Notes: generated by a model from the sequence alone, not told the origin. A stretch of 64,000 nucleotides of DNA from Pelistega ratti (GCF_009833965.1 NZ_CP047165.1:1178001-1242000), one strand, 5' to 3'. Positions 49,693-59,854 are shown, counted from the first letter of the stretch. Numbers and translations are program-made.

Positions 49693-50608
49693 CAACAATA
49701 CTCCTTATCTGATCAAGATAAACATCATTTTTACGACGTAATTTTGCGGCTTGTGCTAAATCAACTGCCTCAAACTGAATAGCAGTGCCTAGTCGTACTT
49801 GAGCAAGTGCACCAAGGTCTGCATCAATCACATGAGCAATTTTGGGGTAACCACCTGTTGTTTGTGCATCTGCCATTAGAATAATAGGCTGCCCATTAGG
49901 AGGAACCTGAACACTCCCAAACTGAATAGCATGAGACAACATTTCAAGCGGTTTTTCAAGATTTAATACTGCCCCCTGAAAACGATACCCCATTCGATCA
50001 CTATTACTTTGTAGTGTCCATTTTGTTTGCCACCAATTATATTGTGACTTACGCGTAAACGCTTGATATTCCGAAGAAGGTAAAGCATAAATCGTATTTT
50101 TTAATGGAATAGGTGCAATACCTACTTTTTGCAATAAAAGACCATCATTTTTTGTGAGAAGCTGATCGCCAACAGCTAAAATCCGTCCATTGATTCCCCC
50201 TAATTTGGCACGAACATCGGTACTACAAGAATTCAACTCTTTGGGAATATCAAATCCACCACGGACACATAGGTAGCCATACATCCCAATTTTGGCATGA
50301 TGTAACTTGAGCACTTGCCCTGCTTTTGCCTGATAACGCCAATAAGTAAAAATAGGTTCATCATCAAGGGTCATCTCATAAAAAGCACCCGTTACACAGA
50401 AACTGATTGCTTCATGAAACTTTAAGCTAATACCACCAAGAGGCACTTCAATCGCAGGCGTATTTTCTTCATTACCTAATAATAAATTACCGGCTTTAAG
50501 TGCCAATTTATCCATTGCACCACATTGGCTAATACCAAACTCTCGTAAGCCAAACCGTCCAATATCCTGAATAGTTGCACGAGAAGATACTGCTAATACT
50601 TCCATCAT
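49679..50608 (-). CDS. pxpC: 5-oxoprolinase subunit PxpC (KipA/biotin-dependent carboxylase-like)
   Basis: A 309-residue subunit with the cyclophilin-like fold shared with urea amidolyase. [36 protein letters not shown] and the later [23 protein letters not shown] are typical. The start overlaps the pxpB stop by four bases (ATGA), so all three pxp subunits are translationally linked. Confidence 0.95.
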   Translation of the reverse strand: MMEVLAVSSRATIQDIGRFGLREFGISQCGAMDKLALKAGNLLLGNEENTPAIEVPLGGISLKFHEAISFCVTGAFYEMTLDDEPIFTYWRYQAKAGQVLKLHHAKIGMYGYLCVRGGFDIPKELNSCSTDVRAKLGGINGRILAVGDQLLTKNDGLLLQKVGIAPIPLKNTIYALPSSEYQAFTRKSQYNWWQTKWTLQSNSDRMGYRFQGAVLNLEKPLEMLSHAIQFGSVQVPPNGQPIILMADAQTTGGYPKIAHVIDADLGALAQVRLGTAIQFEAVDLAQAAKLRRKNDVYLDQIRSIVDETY

Positions 50609-51246
50609 AATTCAATACGCTCCACAACAAATTTTACCGTATCACCTGCTTGTAATAATGTTGGTTTTTCTCGAGTTTTATCAAAGAGAGCTTGTTCAGT
50701 ATGCCCAATTAATTGCCATCCCCCTGGTGAGGCAAAAGGATAAATACCCGTTTGAGCCCCTCCTATTCCCACAGAGCCAGCAGGCACTTCTGTACGAGGA
50801 TTGGCACGTCTTGGCGTATGTAATGACTCAGGTAAACCACCTAAATAAGGAAACCCAGGTTGAAAACCAATCATATAAACTGTATAAGTAGGTGCTGTAT
50901 GTCGATCAATAATTTCTTGTGGTGAGCAATGATGATACTCAGCAACCTCTATAAGATCCTGACCGACTTCACCCCCATAAATAACAGGGATTTCGATATG
51001 ATTTCCTTGAAAAGTATTAACCGTTAATGTTTGCCATGATTGTTCTAAACGTTGAATCAGTGGTGTGAAATCTGTCATAAAATCCATAAAAACGGTGAGA
51101 TTATTCATACCCACAACAACTTCAACGATATCTTCTTCCTGTTGTAGCTGATGTGCAAACGCCCATAAACGGCGTTGTTGATCTAGCGTAGCCGGTGGGG
51201 GTAAAACACAGACAACCGCTGATTCACTAATAGGAGTAATATGCAT
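50605..51246 (-). CDS. pxpB: 5-oxoprolinase subunit PxpB (KipI-like)
   Basis: A 213-residue subunit (KipI/AHS1 family). The N-terminal half carries VVVGMNNLTVFMD. The C-terminal cyclophilin-like half carries YTVYMIGFQPGFPYLGGLPESL, PAGSVGIGGAQTGIYPFASPGGWQLIG. First gene of pxpB-pxpC-pxpA-transporter, with GAGG upstream of the ATG. Confidence 0.95.
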   Translation of the reverse strand: MHITPISESAVVCVLPPPATLDQQRRLWAFAHQLQQEEDIVEVVVGMNNLTVFMDFMTDFTPLIQRLEQSWQTLTVNTFQGNHIEIPVIYGGEVGQDLIEVAEYHHCSPQEIIDRHTAPTYTVYMIGFQPGFPYLGGLPESLHTPRRANPRTEVPAGSVGIGGAQTGIYPFASPGGWQLIGHTEQALFDKTREKPTLLQAGDTVKFVVERIEL

Positions 51247-51434
51247 ACAATTTTCCTCATATTGTTATTTTTTGTCATACATTCTCTTTGAAGACCAGTA
51301 TTGTTGTCAATAATTTTGCATAAACCTAAGGAAAACCCTAATACTAAACACAAATTGAATAACACGACAAAAAATACCTATTATCGGCATGATAATAGGT
51401 ACTTATAGAAAGTTTTTGATGTTTTAAACAAAAA

Positions 51435-51623
51435 CTACTTATTTAACATATGCTTTAGTTTCTTATCTGTTTCATATTGGTTTAGTGCATAAACCGACCA
51501 TAATGCAGCTGGAATCCAACCAATTAATGTCAATTGAAGAATTAAACATAAAATACCCGAAAAAGGTCTGCCAATAGTAAAAAATTGCAACCACGGCAAA
51601 AATATCGCTAGAATTAAACGCAT
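51435..51623 (-). CDS. YqaE/Pmp3-family small membrane protein
   Basis: A 62-residue protein with two hydrophobic helices, RLILAIFLPWLQFFTIGRP and ILCLILQLTLIGWIPAALWSVYAL, matching the Pmp3/UPF0057 pattern of stress-linked peptides. I chose ATG 51623 (AGGAG seven bases upstream) over a longer frame from 51662. The charged tail (ETDKKLKHMLNK) is cytoplasmic in the family. Lies 60 bases downstream of glpK on the same strand. Confidence 0.8.
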   Translation of the reverse strand: MRLILAIFLPWLQFFTIGRPFSGILCLILQLTLIGWIPAALWSVYALNQYETDKKLKHMLNK

Positions 51624-51683
51624 ATCAATACTCCTAAAAATATAGTAGAGATTTTCATTCAAAAAAAGTAATTTTTAATTAAG

Positions 51684-53165
51684 CTATTCACTCAATACAC
51701 GATGGACGGCTTTTTTCCATAAAGAAAGTCTATTCATTCGCTCATCTTCACTCATCACAGGTTCAAAGCAACGATCTAATTGCCACATAGAAGACAAATC
51801 ACTTTCTGTAAAAAAACCACAGCTTAAACCTGCTAGTTTAACCGCACCAAAAGCGGTTGTTTCTGTTAAAGTGGGGCGTAGCACTGGAACGCCCAAAATA
51901 TCCGCTTGGAATTGCATTAATAAATTATTCGCACTTGCTCCCCCATCAACCCTTAATTCTGTTAAAGGGGTTGGTGCATCTTGTTGCATCGCATGAAGTA
52001 CATCTGCCACCTGAAAAGCAATGGCTTCAAGTGCAGCACGAGCAATATGGGCTTTTTGCGTTCCCCTGCTTAATCCACTAATACTTGCTAAAGCATCTGC
52101 TCGCCAGTACGGCGCACCTAATCCTGTGAAAGCAGGAACAAGCACAACTCCATCCGTATGATCAACCTGAGCAGCAAGACTTTCCACCTCTGCACTTTCC
52201 TTAATAAAACCTAAATTATCTCGTAGCCATTGCACAATAGCACCAGCCATAAATACACTACCTTCCAATGCATATTGTGTAGGCTTACCTTTCTGTTTCC
52301 AAGCAACCGTACTCAATAACTGATGACGACTTTTAATCACTTGATCGCCTGTATTTAACAGCATAAAGCAACCCGTACCATAGGTATTTTTAGCTAATCC
52401 TGCTTGATGACAATCATGACCAAATAAAGAAGCCTGTTGATCCCCTACCGCAGCAAAAATAGGAATACGAGTACCAAACAATGCTGTATCAGTATAAGCA
52501 ATTTCTTGCCCTGACGGTACAATTGACGGCAAGAGTGAAATAGGAATTTTAAAGAGCGAGAGAAGTGGTAAAGACCATTCTTGTTGATGAATATCCATCA
52601 GCATTGTTCGAGAGGCGTTGGAAACATCTGTCACATGAATACCTCCTTGAGTAAGATTCCAGATAAGCCAACTATCTATCGTACCAAATGCTAATTCACC
52701 TTTTTCAGCCAACTCTCTTGCTTGGGGAATCGCATCTAAGATCCACATGAGTTTGCTTGCACTAAAATAAGGATCTATCATCAATCCAGTAATATGCTGA
52801 ATATGGGCAGAATGTCCTTTATCATGCAGTTGCTGACAAACTACAGACGTTCGGCGATCTTGCCATACAATCGCAGGGGCAATAGGTTTGCCTGTTTTCC
52901 TATGCCATACTACCGTTGTTTCTCGTTGATTAGCAATACCAATTGCTTTTATATCTGAAACGGTAATATCTCCCTTTTTCAATACATCACGAATGGTTTG
53001 TAATTGAGATAACCATAACTCTTCTGCATCTTGTTCTACCCATCCTGCGTAAGGTGTTGTAATATGGATAGGGTATTGTGCACTCGCCACTACCTTACCC
53101 TCTTGGTCAAAAAGAATACTACGGCTAGATGTTGTGCCTTGATCAAGTGCTAATAAATAAGACAT
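51684..53165 (-). CDS. glpK: Glycerol kinase
   Basis: FGGY-family kinase converting glycerol to glycerol-3-phosphate. About 493 residues. Hallmarks are the N-terminal ALDQGTTSSRSILFD, IANQRETTVVW, PAIVWQDRRT, the FGGY signature region YGTGCFMLLNTG, and the C-terminal LRVDGGASANNLLMQFQADILG. ATG 53165 matches the usual family start; an in-frame GTG at 53183 would add six residues, and neither has a good ribosome binding site. No glpF or glpD is adjacent. Confidence 0.96.
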   Translation of the reverse strand: MSYLLALDQGTTSSRSILFDQEGKVVASAQYPIHITTPYAGWVEQDAEELWLSQLQTIRDVLKKGDITVSDIKAIGIANQRETTVVWHRKTGKPIAPAIVWQDRRTSVVCQQLHDKGHSAHIQHITGLMIDPYFSASKLMWILDAIPQARELAEKGELAFGTIDSWLIWNLTQGGIHVTDVSNASRTMLMDIHQQEWSLPLLSLFKIPISLLPSIVPSGQEIAYTDTALFGTRIPIFAAVGDQQASLFGHDCHQAGLAKNTYGTGCFMLLNTGDQVIKSRHQLLSTVAWKQKGKPTQYALEGSVFMAGAIVQWLRDNLGFIKESAEVESLAAQVDHTDGVVLVPAFTGLGAPYWRADALASISGLSRGTQKAHIARAALEAIAFQVADVLHAMQQDAPTPLTELRVDGGASANNLLMQFQADILGVPVLRPTLTETTAFGAVKLAGLSCGFFTESDLSSMWQLDRCFEPVMSEDERMNRLSLWKKAVHRVLSE

Positions 53166-53183
53166 TTTATGATGACTACTCAC

Positions 53184-53557
53184 TAAAAATTACTATTCCC
53201 TGAGTTTAACCCAGATTATGCATGAGAAAAGTTTATTCTTACTGAATCCATCATCTATTATCATTAAAACCGTAGTACATAATAAACGACATAGGCACTT
53301 TCTAATAGCAGCATTTTATATGAGATAAATATAAAGCATACTTTTTTATTCTATTTGCAAAGGTTTAGTTTACACATCAAGTAAACTTACTTTCATAAAA
53401 TCAACCATACCTATCCACTCAACTAGTAACGTAGTAAAGAGACTTTTTATAAAATACTTTTCATTAAAGCCTACCTTTTTAATGATAATGCTAGAATAGT
53501 ACTCCTATTTAATGATATATTCACTCACTATTTTACTTTTTATATGGGGATACAACG
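53184..53557. other. Divergent intergenic region between glpK and the amino-acid-binding gene
   Basis: About 375 bases, AT-rich, containing promoters for both neighbours. I see no hairpin, repeat, riboswitch-like element or plausible short gene. Confidence 0.4.
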
Positions 53558-54343
53558 ATGTTATTTAAAAAATTTATTCGTTCTGTAGCAGTACTCACAC
53601 TCATGACAAGTAGTGTTGCTGTTCATGCTCAAGAACAACGCCTTATCCGTTTTGGAAATGATGCAACATACCCTCCTTTTGAATATACAGCACCCAATGG
53701 TGAGATCATTGGTTTTGATATTGATATTGCTAAAGCCATGTGTGAAAGACTAAATGCTAAATGTACTTTCCAAAATCAAGCATGGGACGGTATTATTCCT
53801 GCATTAAGAGCTAAAAAATTTGATGTTATCGCCTCCTCTATGAGTATCACTGAAGAGCGCAAAAGAGCCGTTGCCTTTACACAAAAAATTTGGAATACAC
53901 CTAATCCACTAATTGGTCGTGAAGATATTAAAGCAGAACCCACTAAAGAAGGCACAAAAGATTTAGACCTGGGTGTACAACAAGGTACGATTCAAGATAA
54001 GTATGCAACAAAATACTTTACTGATGCGCATATTAAACGTTATAAAACTTTTGAAGATGCCATTAAAGATTTAGTTACTGGTCGCCTACATGTTGTTTTT
54101 GGTGATAGTGGTGCGGCAGGTGAATTCTTAAACGGTCCAAGCGGAAAGGGATTTGCCATTATTGGTACACCTATCGCGTCTTCTTCTGATGTCTCTATCT
54201 TTGGAGAAGGCACTGGCTTTGCTGTTCGTAAAGAAGATAAACAATTACTAGAAGATTTAAACCGTGCATTTGATGAAATCCGTGCAGATGGAACATATGA
54301 CAAAATTGCTAAAAAATACTTTGATTATGATGTTTATAATTAA
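53558..54343 (+). CDS. Periplasmic basic-amino-acid-binding protein (ArtJ/HisJ-like)
   Basis: A 261-residue ABC-importer binding protein, with a signal peptide to about residue 24 (ending VHAQ). The family-3 solute-binding signature GFDIDIAKAMCERLNAKC, then QAWDGIIPALRAKKFDVIASSMSITEERKRAVAFT, are typical of arginine/lysine/histidine binders. No permease or ATPase gene accompanies it, so it must work with components elsewhere. A GGGGA ribosome binding site lies seven bases upstream. Confidence 0.92.
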   Translation: MLFKKFIRSVAVLTLMTSSVAVHAQEQRLIRFGNDATYPPFEYTAPNGEIIGFDIDIAKAMCERLNAKCTFQNQAWDGIIPALRAKKFDVIASSMSITEERKRAVAFTQKIWNTPNPLIGREDIKAEPTKEGTKDLDLGVQQGTIQDKYATKYFTDAHIKRYKTFEDAIKDLVTGRLHVVFGDSGAAGEFLNGPSGKGFAIIGTPIASSSDVSIFGEGTGFAVRKEDKQLLEDLNRAFDEIRADGTYDKIAKKYFDYDVYN

Positions 54344-54391
54344 ATCTATTTTTTGATAATAAATAGTTTAGCTATTTGTCATTAAGTTATT

Positions 54392-54432
54392 AAAATCCTC
54401 GTTAGCCTATAAAAATCACTAACGAGGATTTT
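54392..54432. terminator. Bidirectional terminator after the amino-acid-binding gene
   Basis: A 14-bp perfect stem (54392-54405 with 54419-54432), loop of 13, T-runs on both sides, between convergent genes. Confidence 0.85.
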
Positions 54433-54434
54433 AT

Positions 54435-55376
54435 TTATTCACTAACTTTTTGAGGTTCTGCTGTAGGTATGATTTCATCTGCATGATCCTCTTCTGTACG
54501 AAGCACTTCTTCTGTTTCTATTGTTGATAATTCTTCCGCTTCTGCTATCTCTGCTGTCGTAGGCTCATTTAACAATGTCGCTATCGTAGCAGGCTGTTCC
54601 AATACAACAGGTGGTTGGTTCAAGGCAAATAAAATTGTTTTAATATCATCAATCAAAGGACCAGCTGATAAATACACCAAAATAGATGCCATCATACAGG
54701 TAAACATAAACCCCCATGTTTTAAACCCATAAGCCCCCACTAAACCACCAATAAAAAATAGAATAAGTACTTTAACCAATAATTTAAATTTCTTATAATC
54801 AGACTGTACAGGTTGAATGGTAGGATCTTTTTTACTCGCCCGATTCCAATAAAACATCTTACCCAACTCCATACCAATATCCGTTACCGTACCAGTAACA
54901 TGAGTAGAGCGTAATTTATATTGCGAAATATCTGTTGTAATGGCATTTTGTAATCCCATGATATAGCATAAGGTCGCCACCGTTAACGATGTCCATAACC
55001 AGCTATAATCCCACTGAATCCCATCTAAAAGCCCAAAGAAAATTAAGGCACACGCCTCTATAAAAATAGGTAGTGCATATTCACTTTGTAAATAACAATG
55101 TCGTGCAAAATTGATAATAATAGCGGTTGTCGCTGAACCAGCCATAAAAGCCATTACCGCCCCTAAGCACCACAACACCATACTAAACTCACCTAAAATG
55201 GCCATATCTGACATTTGGGAAACAATACCTGACATATGGGAAGTATATTGATTGATTGCTAAAAAACCACCTGCATTAATCGCACCAGCCACAAAGGATA
55301 AAAAATAGGCTAACTCGGCATTGGCTGAAGCACTTCTTACTTTTCCTGATAATCGTCTAGAATAGGCTAAAAACAT
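54435..55376 (-). CDS. DUF1275 (YoaK-like) membrane protein with acidic C-terminal tail
   Basis: A 313-residue inner-membrane protein. The DUF1275 core is recognised from FVAGAINAGGFLAINQYTSHMSG near the N-terminus and GLQNAITTDISQYKLRSTHVTGTVTDIG in the middle, with six or seven hydrophobic segments. The last 60 residues form an acidic, Glu-rich tail absent from typical members. Function is not known. It shares a bidirectional terminator with the convergent binding-protein gene. Confidence 0.85.
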   Translation of the reverse strand: MFLAYSRRLSGKVRSASANAELAYFLSFVAGAINAGGFLAINQYTSHMSGIVSQMSDMAILGEFSMVLWCLGAVMAFMAGSATTAIIINFARHCYLQSEYALPIFIEACALIFFGLLDGIQWDYSWLWTSLTVATLCYIMGLQNAITTDISQYKLRSTHVTGTVTDIGMELGKMFYWNRASKKDPTIQPVQSDYKKFKLLVKVLILFFIGGLVGAYGFKTWGFMFTCMMASILVYLSAGPLIDDIKTILFALNQPPVVLEQPATIATLLNEPTTAEIAEAEELSTIETEEVLRTEEDHADEIIPTAEPQKVSE

Positions 55377-55537
55377 AAGACCCCTTAGGATTTATTTAGC
55401 ATTAATAACAATAAAAAACAGCAATTCCCTCTAATTTCGTACAAATAAACCTTTAAAGCAAGAAAAATTAAAATTGCAAAATAACAAATGCCTTATTAAG
55501 ATGTCTTATTTAAAAACAGAGAAGGATAACTGAGATT

Positions 55538-56503
55538 ATGGACGCTATTGCTGTCTCTCGCAAAACAAGCACTCGTTGGACACCCAAACAAGTTTTATCA
55601 CTTTTTGAGCTTCCCTTTATGGATTTATTATACCAAGCCCAAGAAGTACATCGCACTCATCATGACCCACATCAAATACAACTATCTAGTCTTTTATCCA
55701 TTAAAACAGGTGGTTGCCCTGAAGACTGTAAATACTGTCCACAGTCTGCACAAAATAATACCGATGTAGAAAGAGAACGTCTATTAGCTTTACAAGAAGT
55801 TCAAAAAGCCGCTCAAAACGCAAAAGACAGTGGTGCGACACGCTTCTGTATGGGAGCTGCTTGGCGAGGGCCAAAAGATCATCACTTAGAAGATGTGATT
55901 GAGATGGTCAAAATGGTTAAATCAATGGGGCTAGAAGCCTGTGTTACCTTGGGTATGCTAAAAGAAGGACAAGCTGAAAAACTCAAAGAAGCAGGGCTAG
56001 ATTATTATAATCACAATTTAGATACCTCACCAGAATTTTATGGGCAAATTATCACAACACGCACCTATCAAGATCGTTTAGATACCCTAGAACGTGTACG
56101 TCATGCAGGGATAAAAGTTTGTTGTGGCGGAATTGTTGGTTTAGGCGAATCACGCGCTCAACGTGCTGGGTTACTTAGTCAGCTCGCCAATCTTAACCCA
56201 CCTCCTGAATCCGTACCTATAAATCAATTGGTAAAAGTAGCAGGCACACCATTGGCTGAAGTCGAAGATATTGATGAATTTGAATTTATTCGCACCATTG
56301 CCGTTGCTCGTATTATTATGCCTACCTCTCATGTTCGACTTTCAGCAGGTCGAGAATCCATGTCAGATGGGACACAAGCATTATGTTTCTTAGCTGGTGC
56401 TAACTCTATTTTTTATGGTGAAGAATTACTCACCACAGCTAATCCCAAGGTAGAAGCGGATAAACACTTATTAAATCGTTTAAATTTGATTCCTCGTACT
56501 TAA
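55538..56503 (+). CDS. bioB: Biotin synthase
   Basis: Radical-SAM enzyme inserting sulfur into dethiobiotin. The 321-residue length is normal. The radical-SAM cluster cysteines are Cys60, Cys64, Cys67 in [15 protein letters not shown]. Further blocks are [32 protein letters not shown] and RLSAGRESM, the last with the auxiliary cluster arginine. No other bio genes are adjacent. Followed 18 bases later by a transporter gene on the same strand. Confidence 0.98.
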   Translation: MDAIAVSRKTSTRWTPKQVLSLFELPFMDLLYQAQEVHRTHHDPHQIQLSSLLSIKTGGCPEDCKYCPQSAQNNTDVERERLLALQEVQKAAQNAKDSGATRFCMGAAWRGPKDHHLEDVIEMVKMVKSMGLEACVTLGMLKEGQAEKLKEAGLDYYNHNLDTSPEFYGQIITTRTYQDRLDTLERVRHAGIKVCCGGIVGLGESRAQRAGLLSQLANLNPPPESVPINQLVKVAGTPLAEVEDIDEFEFIRTIAVARIIMPTSHVRLSAGRESMSDGTQALCFLAGANSIFYGEELLTTANPKVEADKHLLNRLNLIPRT

Positions 56504-56521
56504 CAATAGAGCCTTAAAAAT

Positions 56522-57385
56522 ATGGAATATTTAGTTTTTAGTATTTTGTGTAGCGTTACTGTTTCGGTACTCTTAAAAATAGCAAGGCAATATCAAGTCG
56601 ATATTCGTCAAGCGATTGCGTTTAATTATCTTATGGCAATTAGCTTAACTTATTTTATACTGAAACCAAATTTCTCTAATACGGTACATCTATCCGAACA
56701 GCAACCTTGGTTAATCTTTATTAGTTTAGGTATTTTATTACCAACAATCTTTTTAGTGATGTTTCGAGCAGTAGAAACCGCAGGGATTATTCGCTCTGAT
56801 GCGGCACAACGACTATCACTCTTTATTCCTATTATTGCCTCTTTTACTATTTTTGCTGAAAGTATATCATCTTCTCGTTTAGTCAGTCTTGGGGTCGCCT
56901 TTTTAGCCCTTTTTTGTTTACTCTATAAACCAGCTTCCCATACTCAGCATAAACAACAATATGCCGCCCTCTTTCTTATAGGCACATGGCTAGGGTATGG
57001 GACAATTGATATATTATTCAAGCAACTCTCTAAGGCAGAGATAGCCTTTCCTATCGGTTTAATTATTAGCTTTGGACTTGCTGCTATTCTGATATTTAGT
57101 TATTTATTCTTTAAGCGAATCACCTTTAATCTACGCTCTGTTATCGCCGGTCTTATACTAGGGTTATTTAATTTTGGGAATATTCTTTTCTATATCCGTG
57201 CCCATCAGGTCTTTAAAGATAACCCCACACTTGTCTTTACCACCATGAATATCGGTGTTATTAGTATTGGTACAATTGTGGGGGCATTGGTATTTAAAGA
57301 AAAAATCTCTACTATTAATGCACTTGGTATTATACTAGCCATTACTGCTGTTTGCTTATTGTATTTTTGGGCTATGAAGATATAG
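56522..57385 (+). CDS. EamA/DMT-superfamily transporter
   Basis: A 287-residue membrane protein with about ten hydrophobic helices in two repeats, as in EamA drug/metabolite exporters. The second repeat ends VGALVFKEKISTINALGIILAITAVCLLYF, a typical EamA finish. Substrate unknown. The 18-base spacing after bioB suggests co-transcription, but nothing points to biotin transport. Confidence 0.82.
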   Translation: MEYLVFSILCSVTVSVLLKIARQYQVDIRQAIAFNYLMAISLTYFILKPNFSNTVHLSEQQPWLIFISLGILLPTIFLVMFRAVETAGIIRSDAAQRLSLFIPIIASFTIFAESISSSRLVSLGVAFLALFCLLYKPASHTQHKQQYAALFLIGTWLGYGTIDILFKQLSKAEIAFPIGLIISFGLAAILIFSYLFFKRITFNLRSVIAGLILGLFNFGNILFYIRAHQVFKDNPTLVFTTMNIGVISIGTIVGALVFKEKISTINALGIILAITAVCLLYFWAMKI

Positions 57386-57425
57386 TAGAAAGAAGTACAT
57401 TAAAATAATAATTCAAGGGGGAGAC

Positions 57426-58685
57426 ATGACTATACTAAAGAAAAAAATATCACTTCTAAGTGGTGTTGCTATTGCTGTTTCTATGGTGGTAGGTTCTGGT
57501 TTATTTGGCTTGCCGGGACTGGCTATCCAACAAACAGATGCATTAACCGCCTTGCTTGCTTGGTTAGGTGTTATCGCACTGATGCCTGCCTTAATTTATG
57601 TTTTCTCTTGGTTAGGTTGCCGTTATCCCTCTGCCGAAGGAATTTCCCTTTATGCCAGTAAAGGTCTTGGGCATTGGAGTAGAGCAGGGATTATGATGAT
57701 TACTTGTGGAACATTAGCGGTAGGAATGCCTGCATTTTTTCTTGTCGGTGGTAGCTATATTGCGGTATTACTTGGGTTAAATGATACGCAATGGACTATC
57801 CCTTGTGCATTACTTCTTGCTGTAGCGACAACAATAATTAATTTATACGGGGTAGAAAAATTAGGATTTATTAATAAAGTTATTGTTATTTTAGTATTAG
57901 CAGTCGTTATTTATCTTTCTATCCGCCTTTTACCGGCTATCACTATCATTTCTCCAACTATAACATCAGAAGCAATTTTTTCAATACCTATCTCTCAGTT
58001 ATGGTTAGCTATGTCAATAGTATTCTGGGCTTTTCAGGGTTGGGAAAATATGACTTTTGGTTTTGAAGAAATCAAAAACCCTAAAGTTAATATTCCATTA
58101 ATATACTGGCTAAGTTTTATGATTGTCTCAATCGTTTACGCTATATTTGCTCTTGCTGTATTCATTGGTGCAGCGCAAGGGGTAAATGTGAGTGGATTAA
58201 ATGGTATTGTCGGATTATTACCTGAAGGATTAGTAGGACGATTGATATTAATTATTATGGTGTTTATTCTTATTGCCAACGCTAATGCTTGGGTTTTTGG
58301 TAGTTCACGAGCGTTTTTTTCTGCAGCAACAATGCATTTACTTCCTAGCCAACTTCGCTATGTCAATCATAATGGAATACCTATCACAATGCTTTATACA
58401 CTACTTACCCTGTACTGTACGGTTATCTTAATCATCTATATTGGGGGAATAGACATACACTATGCTTTTTTTTTACTCACTACTCAAGGATTTATTATTT
58501 TATACGGTGGTGCTGTTATTGCTTTTATGAAAGAAGTATCATTTTGGTGGCAAAAAGTAATTGGGATAATTGCTGGAATAAGCTGGATATTCTTAATGCA
58601 AGGATTTGGTTGGTTAGTACTTTATCCTTTATGTCTTATGCTAATAGGCACATTATTATATCGCTACCACTTGATTTCTGACTAA
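57426..58685 (+). CDS. yjeH: APC-family amino-acid transporter, YjeH-like
   Basis: A 419-residue permease with about eleven to twelve hydrophobic helices. The APC-type N-terminus ISLLSGVAIAVSMVVGSGLFGLPG, then IVFWAFQGWENMTFGFEEIKNPKVNIP in TM6, resemble E. coli YjeH, an exporter of methionine and branched-chain amino acids. The substrate is inferred from that resemblance. A GGGGG ribosome binding site precedes the ATG. The IS30-family element inserts 32 bases beyond its stop. Confidence 0.8.
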   Translation: MTILKKKISLLSGVAIAVSMVVGSGLFGLPGLAIQQTDALTALLAWLGVIALMPALIYVFSWLGCRYPSAEGISLYASKGLGHWSRAGIMMITCGTLAVGMPAFFLVGGSYIAVLLGLNDTQWTIPCALLLAVATTIINLYGVEKLGFINKVIVILVLAVVIYLSIRLLPAITIISPTITSEAIFSIPISQLWLAMSIVFWAFQGWENMTFGFEEIKNPKVNIPLIYWLSFMIVSIVYAIFALAVFIGAAQGVNVSGLNGIVGLLPEGLVGRLILIIMVFILIANANAWVFGSSRAFFSAATMHLLPSQLRYVNHNGIPITMLYTLLTLYCTVILIIYIGGIDIHYAFFLLTTQGFIILYGGAVIAFMKEVSFWWQKVIGIIAGISWIFLMQGFGWLVLYPLCLMLIGTLLYRYHLISD

Positions 58686-58717
58686 ATATACCCTTAACAT
58701 TTTCTTTATATTTTTTC

Positions 58718-59803
58718 ATTTGTCAAATTAAGCTAGACATTTTTAGACATTGCTTTTTTAAGAGCCTCTTTTAAATAGATCAGAAAAACATGGTAAGGGG
58801 TTTTATAACCGAGAGATTTTCTAGGTATCATGTTTATTTTATTAGCAATACTGGACAAATATGATTGAGTCATTCCTATAAAATCAGTCTGTTTTGGTAG
58901 TCCATGTCGGCGTAATAATCCATTAGAATGTTCATTAAGTCCTCTCTGACTTGGACAGCCTGGATCGGCAAAGAAAATATCAATATCATGTGCATTGGCA
59001 ATCGTTTTCCAGTCAGAGAACTCTTTGCCTCTATCAAAGGTGATGGATTTAAATAAATGAGGTAGAGTTGAAAAAGAAGACATCCAGCGACTGATTGCCT
59101 TTTGTATATCCTGTGCTTTTCGTCCATCTGTTTGTAAGGTAATAATAGCTTTAGACTTTCTCTCAACCAGTGTTATCACCGCACTTTGATGATTTTTCCC
59201 TACGATAGTATCACCTTCTAAATGCCCAAATTCTTCCTTAAACGCTGGATAATATTTGGCTCGTTCATGAATATCCCTTACAAAAGCTTGTTTACCCCGT
59301 GTTTCTTTTCGTCCATTGGCTCTACGCTTACCTTTCCAAGGTAAATCCTCTTTCTTAAAAACACCTCGTTCCACTAAGCGATACAGTGTTCTCATCGAGC
59401 AAGAAATTTTCTTGTGATAGACCCCTTTAATCACATCAAAGTTCCACCCCTTATCCAAATGGGCTTGTATTAACGCTCTCTCTTTTTTGGATAATTGGGT
59501 TTTACCCCGCCCACAATAGCGCTTATTCTTTTTATACTGTTCATAATACTCATAGGCAGAGTAACCCTTTTTTAACATCGCTATTACCCTATAGATCGTT
59601 TGCCTTGATCGATTTAATGCCTTAGCTATATCTATTACTTTTTTACCAATTTGGTAATATGCCTCTATCATAACCAATTCATTTGTGCTAAGATGAGTGT
59701 AAGTCATTTATGTTAGTTCCTTTTCAGTAAATGTGGTGTTTATCTGAATCTAATGTAAATGGCTTTTTTTGTCCAGTTTTTTGTCTAGCTTAATTTTACA
59801 AAT
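58718..59803 (-). mobile_element. IS30-family insertion sequence (about 1.08 kb), complete
   Basis: A 22-bp terminal inverted repeat with one mismatch (58718-58739 with 59782-59803) flanks a single intact transposase gene. The outermost AT on each side may be a 2-bp target duplication, which would put the element ends at 58720 and 59801; IS30 elements make 2-3-bp duplications. Just inside each end the AGACA/TGTCT-like motif recurs (TAGACA at left, TGTCCA at right), likely extra transposase contacts. It sits between the convergent yjeH-like and MFS genes and breaks neither coding sequence. Confidence 0.85.
58733..59707 (-). CDS. IS30-family transposase
   Basis: A 324-residue DDE transposase. 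The N-terminal HTH (LSTNELVMIEAYYQIGKKVIDIAKALNRSRQTIYR), a second HTH, and the catalytic core with Asp in GHLEGDTIVGK, Asp in ITFDRGKEFSDW and Glu in RGLNEHSNGLLRRHGL are complete, as is NPRKSLGYKTP-type IPRKSLGYKTPYHVF at the end. It appears intact and resembles neisserial IS1655-like members. Its stop codon (TAG, 58735-58733) lies inside the left inverted repeat. Confidence 0.93.
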   Translation of the reverse strand: MTYTHLSTNELVMIEAYYQIGKKVIDIAKALNRSRQTIYRVIAMLKKGYSAYEYYEQYKKNKRYCGRGKTQLSKKERALIQAHLDKGWNFDVIKGVYHKKISCSMRTLYRLVERGVFKKEDLPWKGKRRANGRKETRGKQAFVRDIHERAKYYPAFKEEFGHLEGDTIVGKNHQSAVITLVERKSKAIITLQTDGRKAQDIQKAISRWMSSFSTLPHLFKSITFDRGKEFSDWKTIANAHDIDIFFADPGCPSQRGLNEHSNGLLRRHGLPKQTDFIGMTQSYLSSIANKINMIPRKSLGYKTPYHVFLIYLKEALKKAMSKNV

Positions 59804-59831
59804 TGGGTTTTATTTATGAAACAATATTAAA

Positions 59832-59854
59832 AACTATTTAATACTTAAATAGTT
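59832..59854 (-). terminator. Terminator of the MFS gene
   Basis: A 9-bp perfect stem AACTATTTA/TAAATAGTT (59832-59840 with 59846-59854) followed by TTTTT on the minus strand, about 50 bases past the MFS stop and outside the IS element. Confidence 0.65.
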
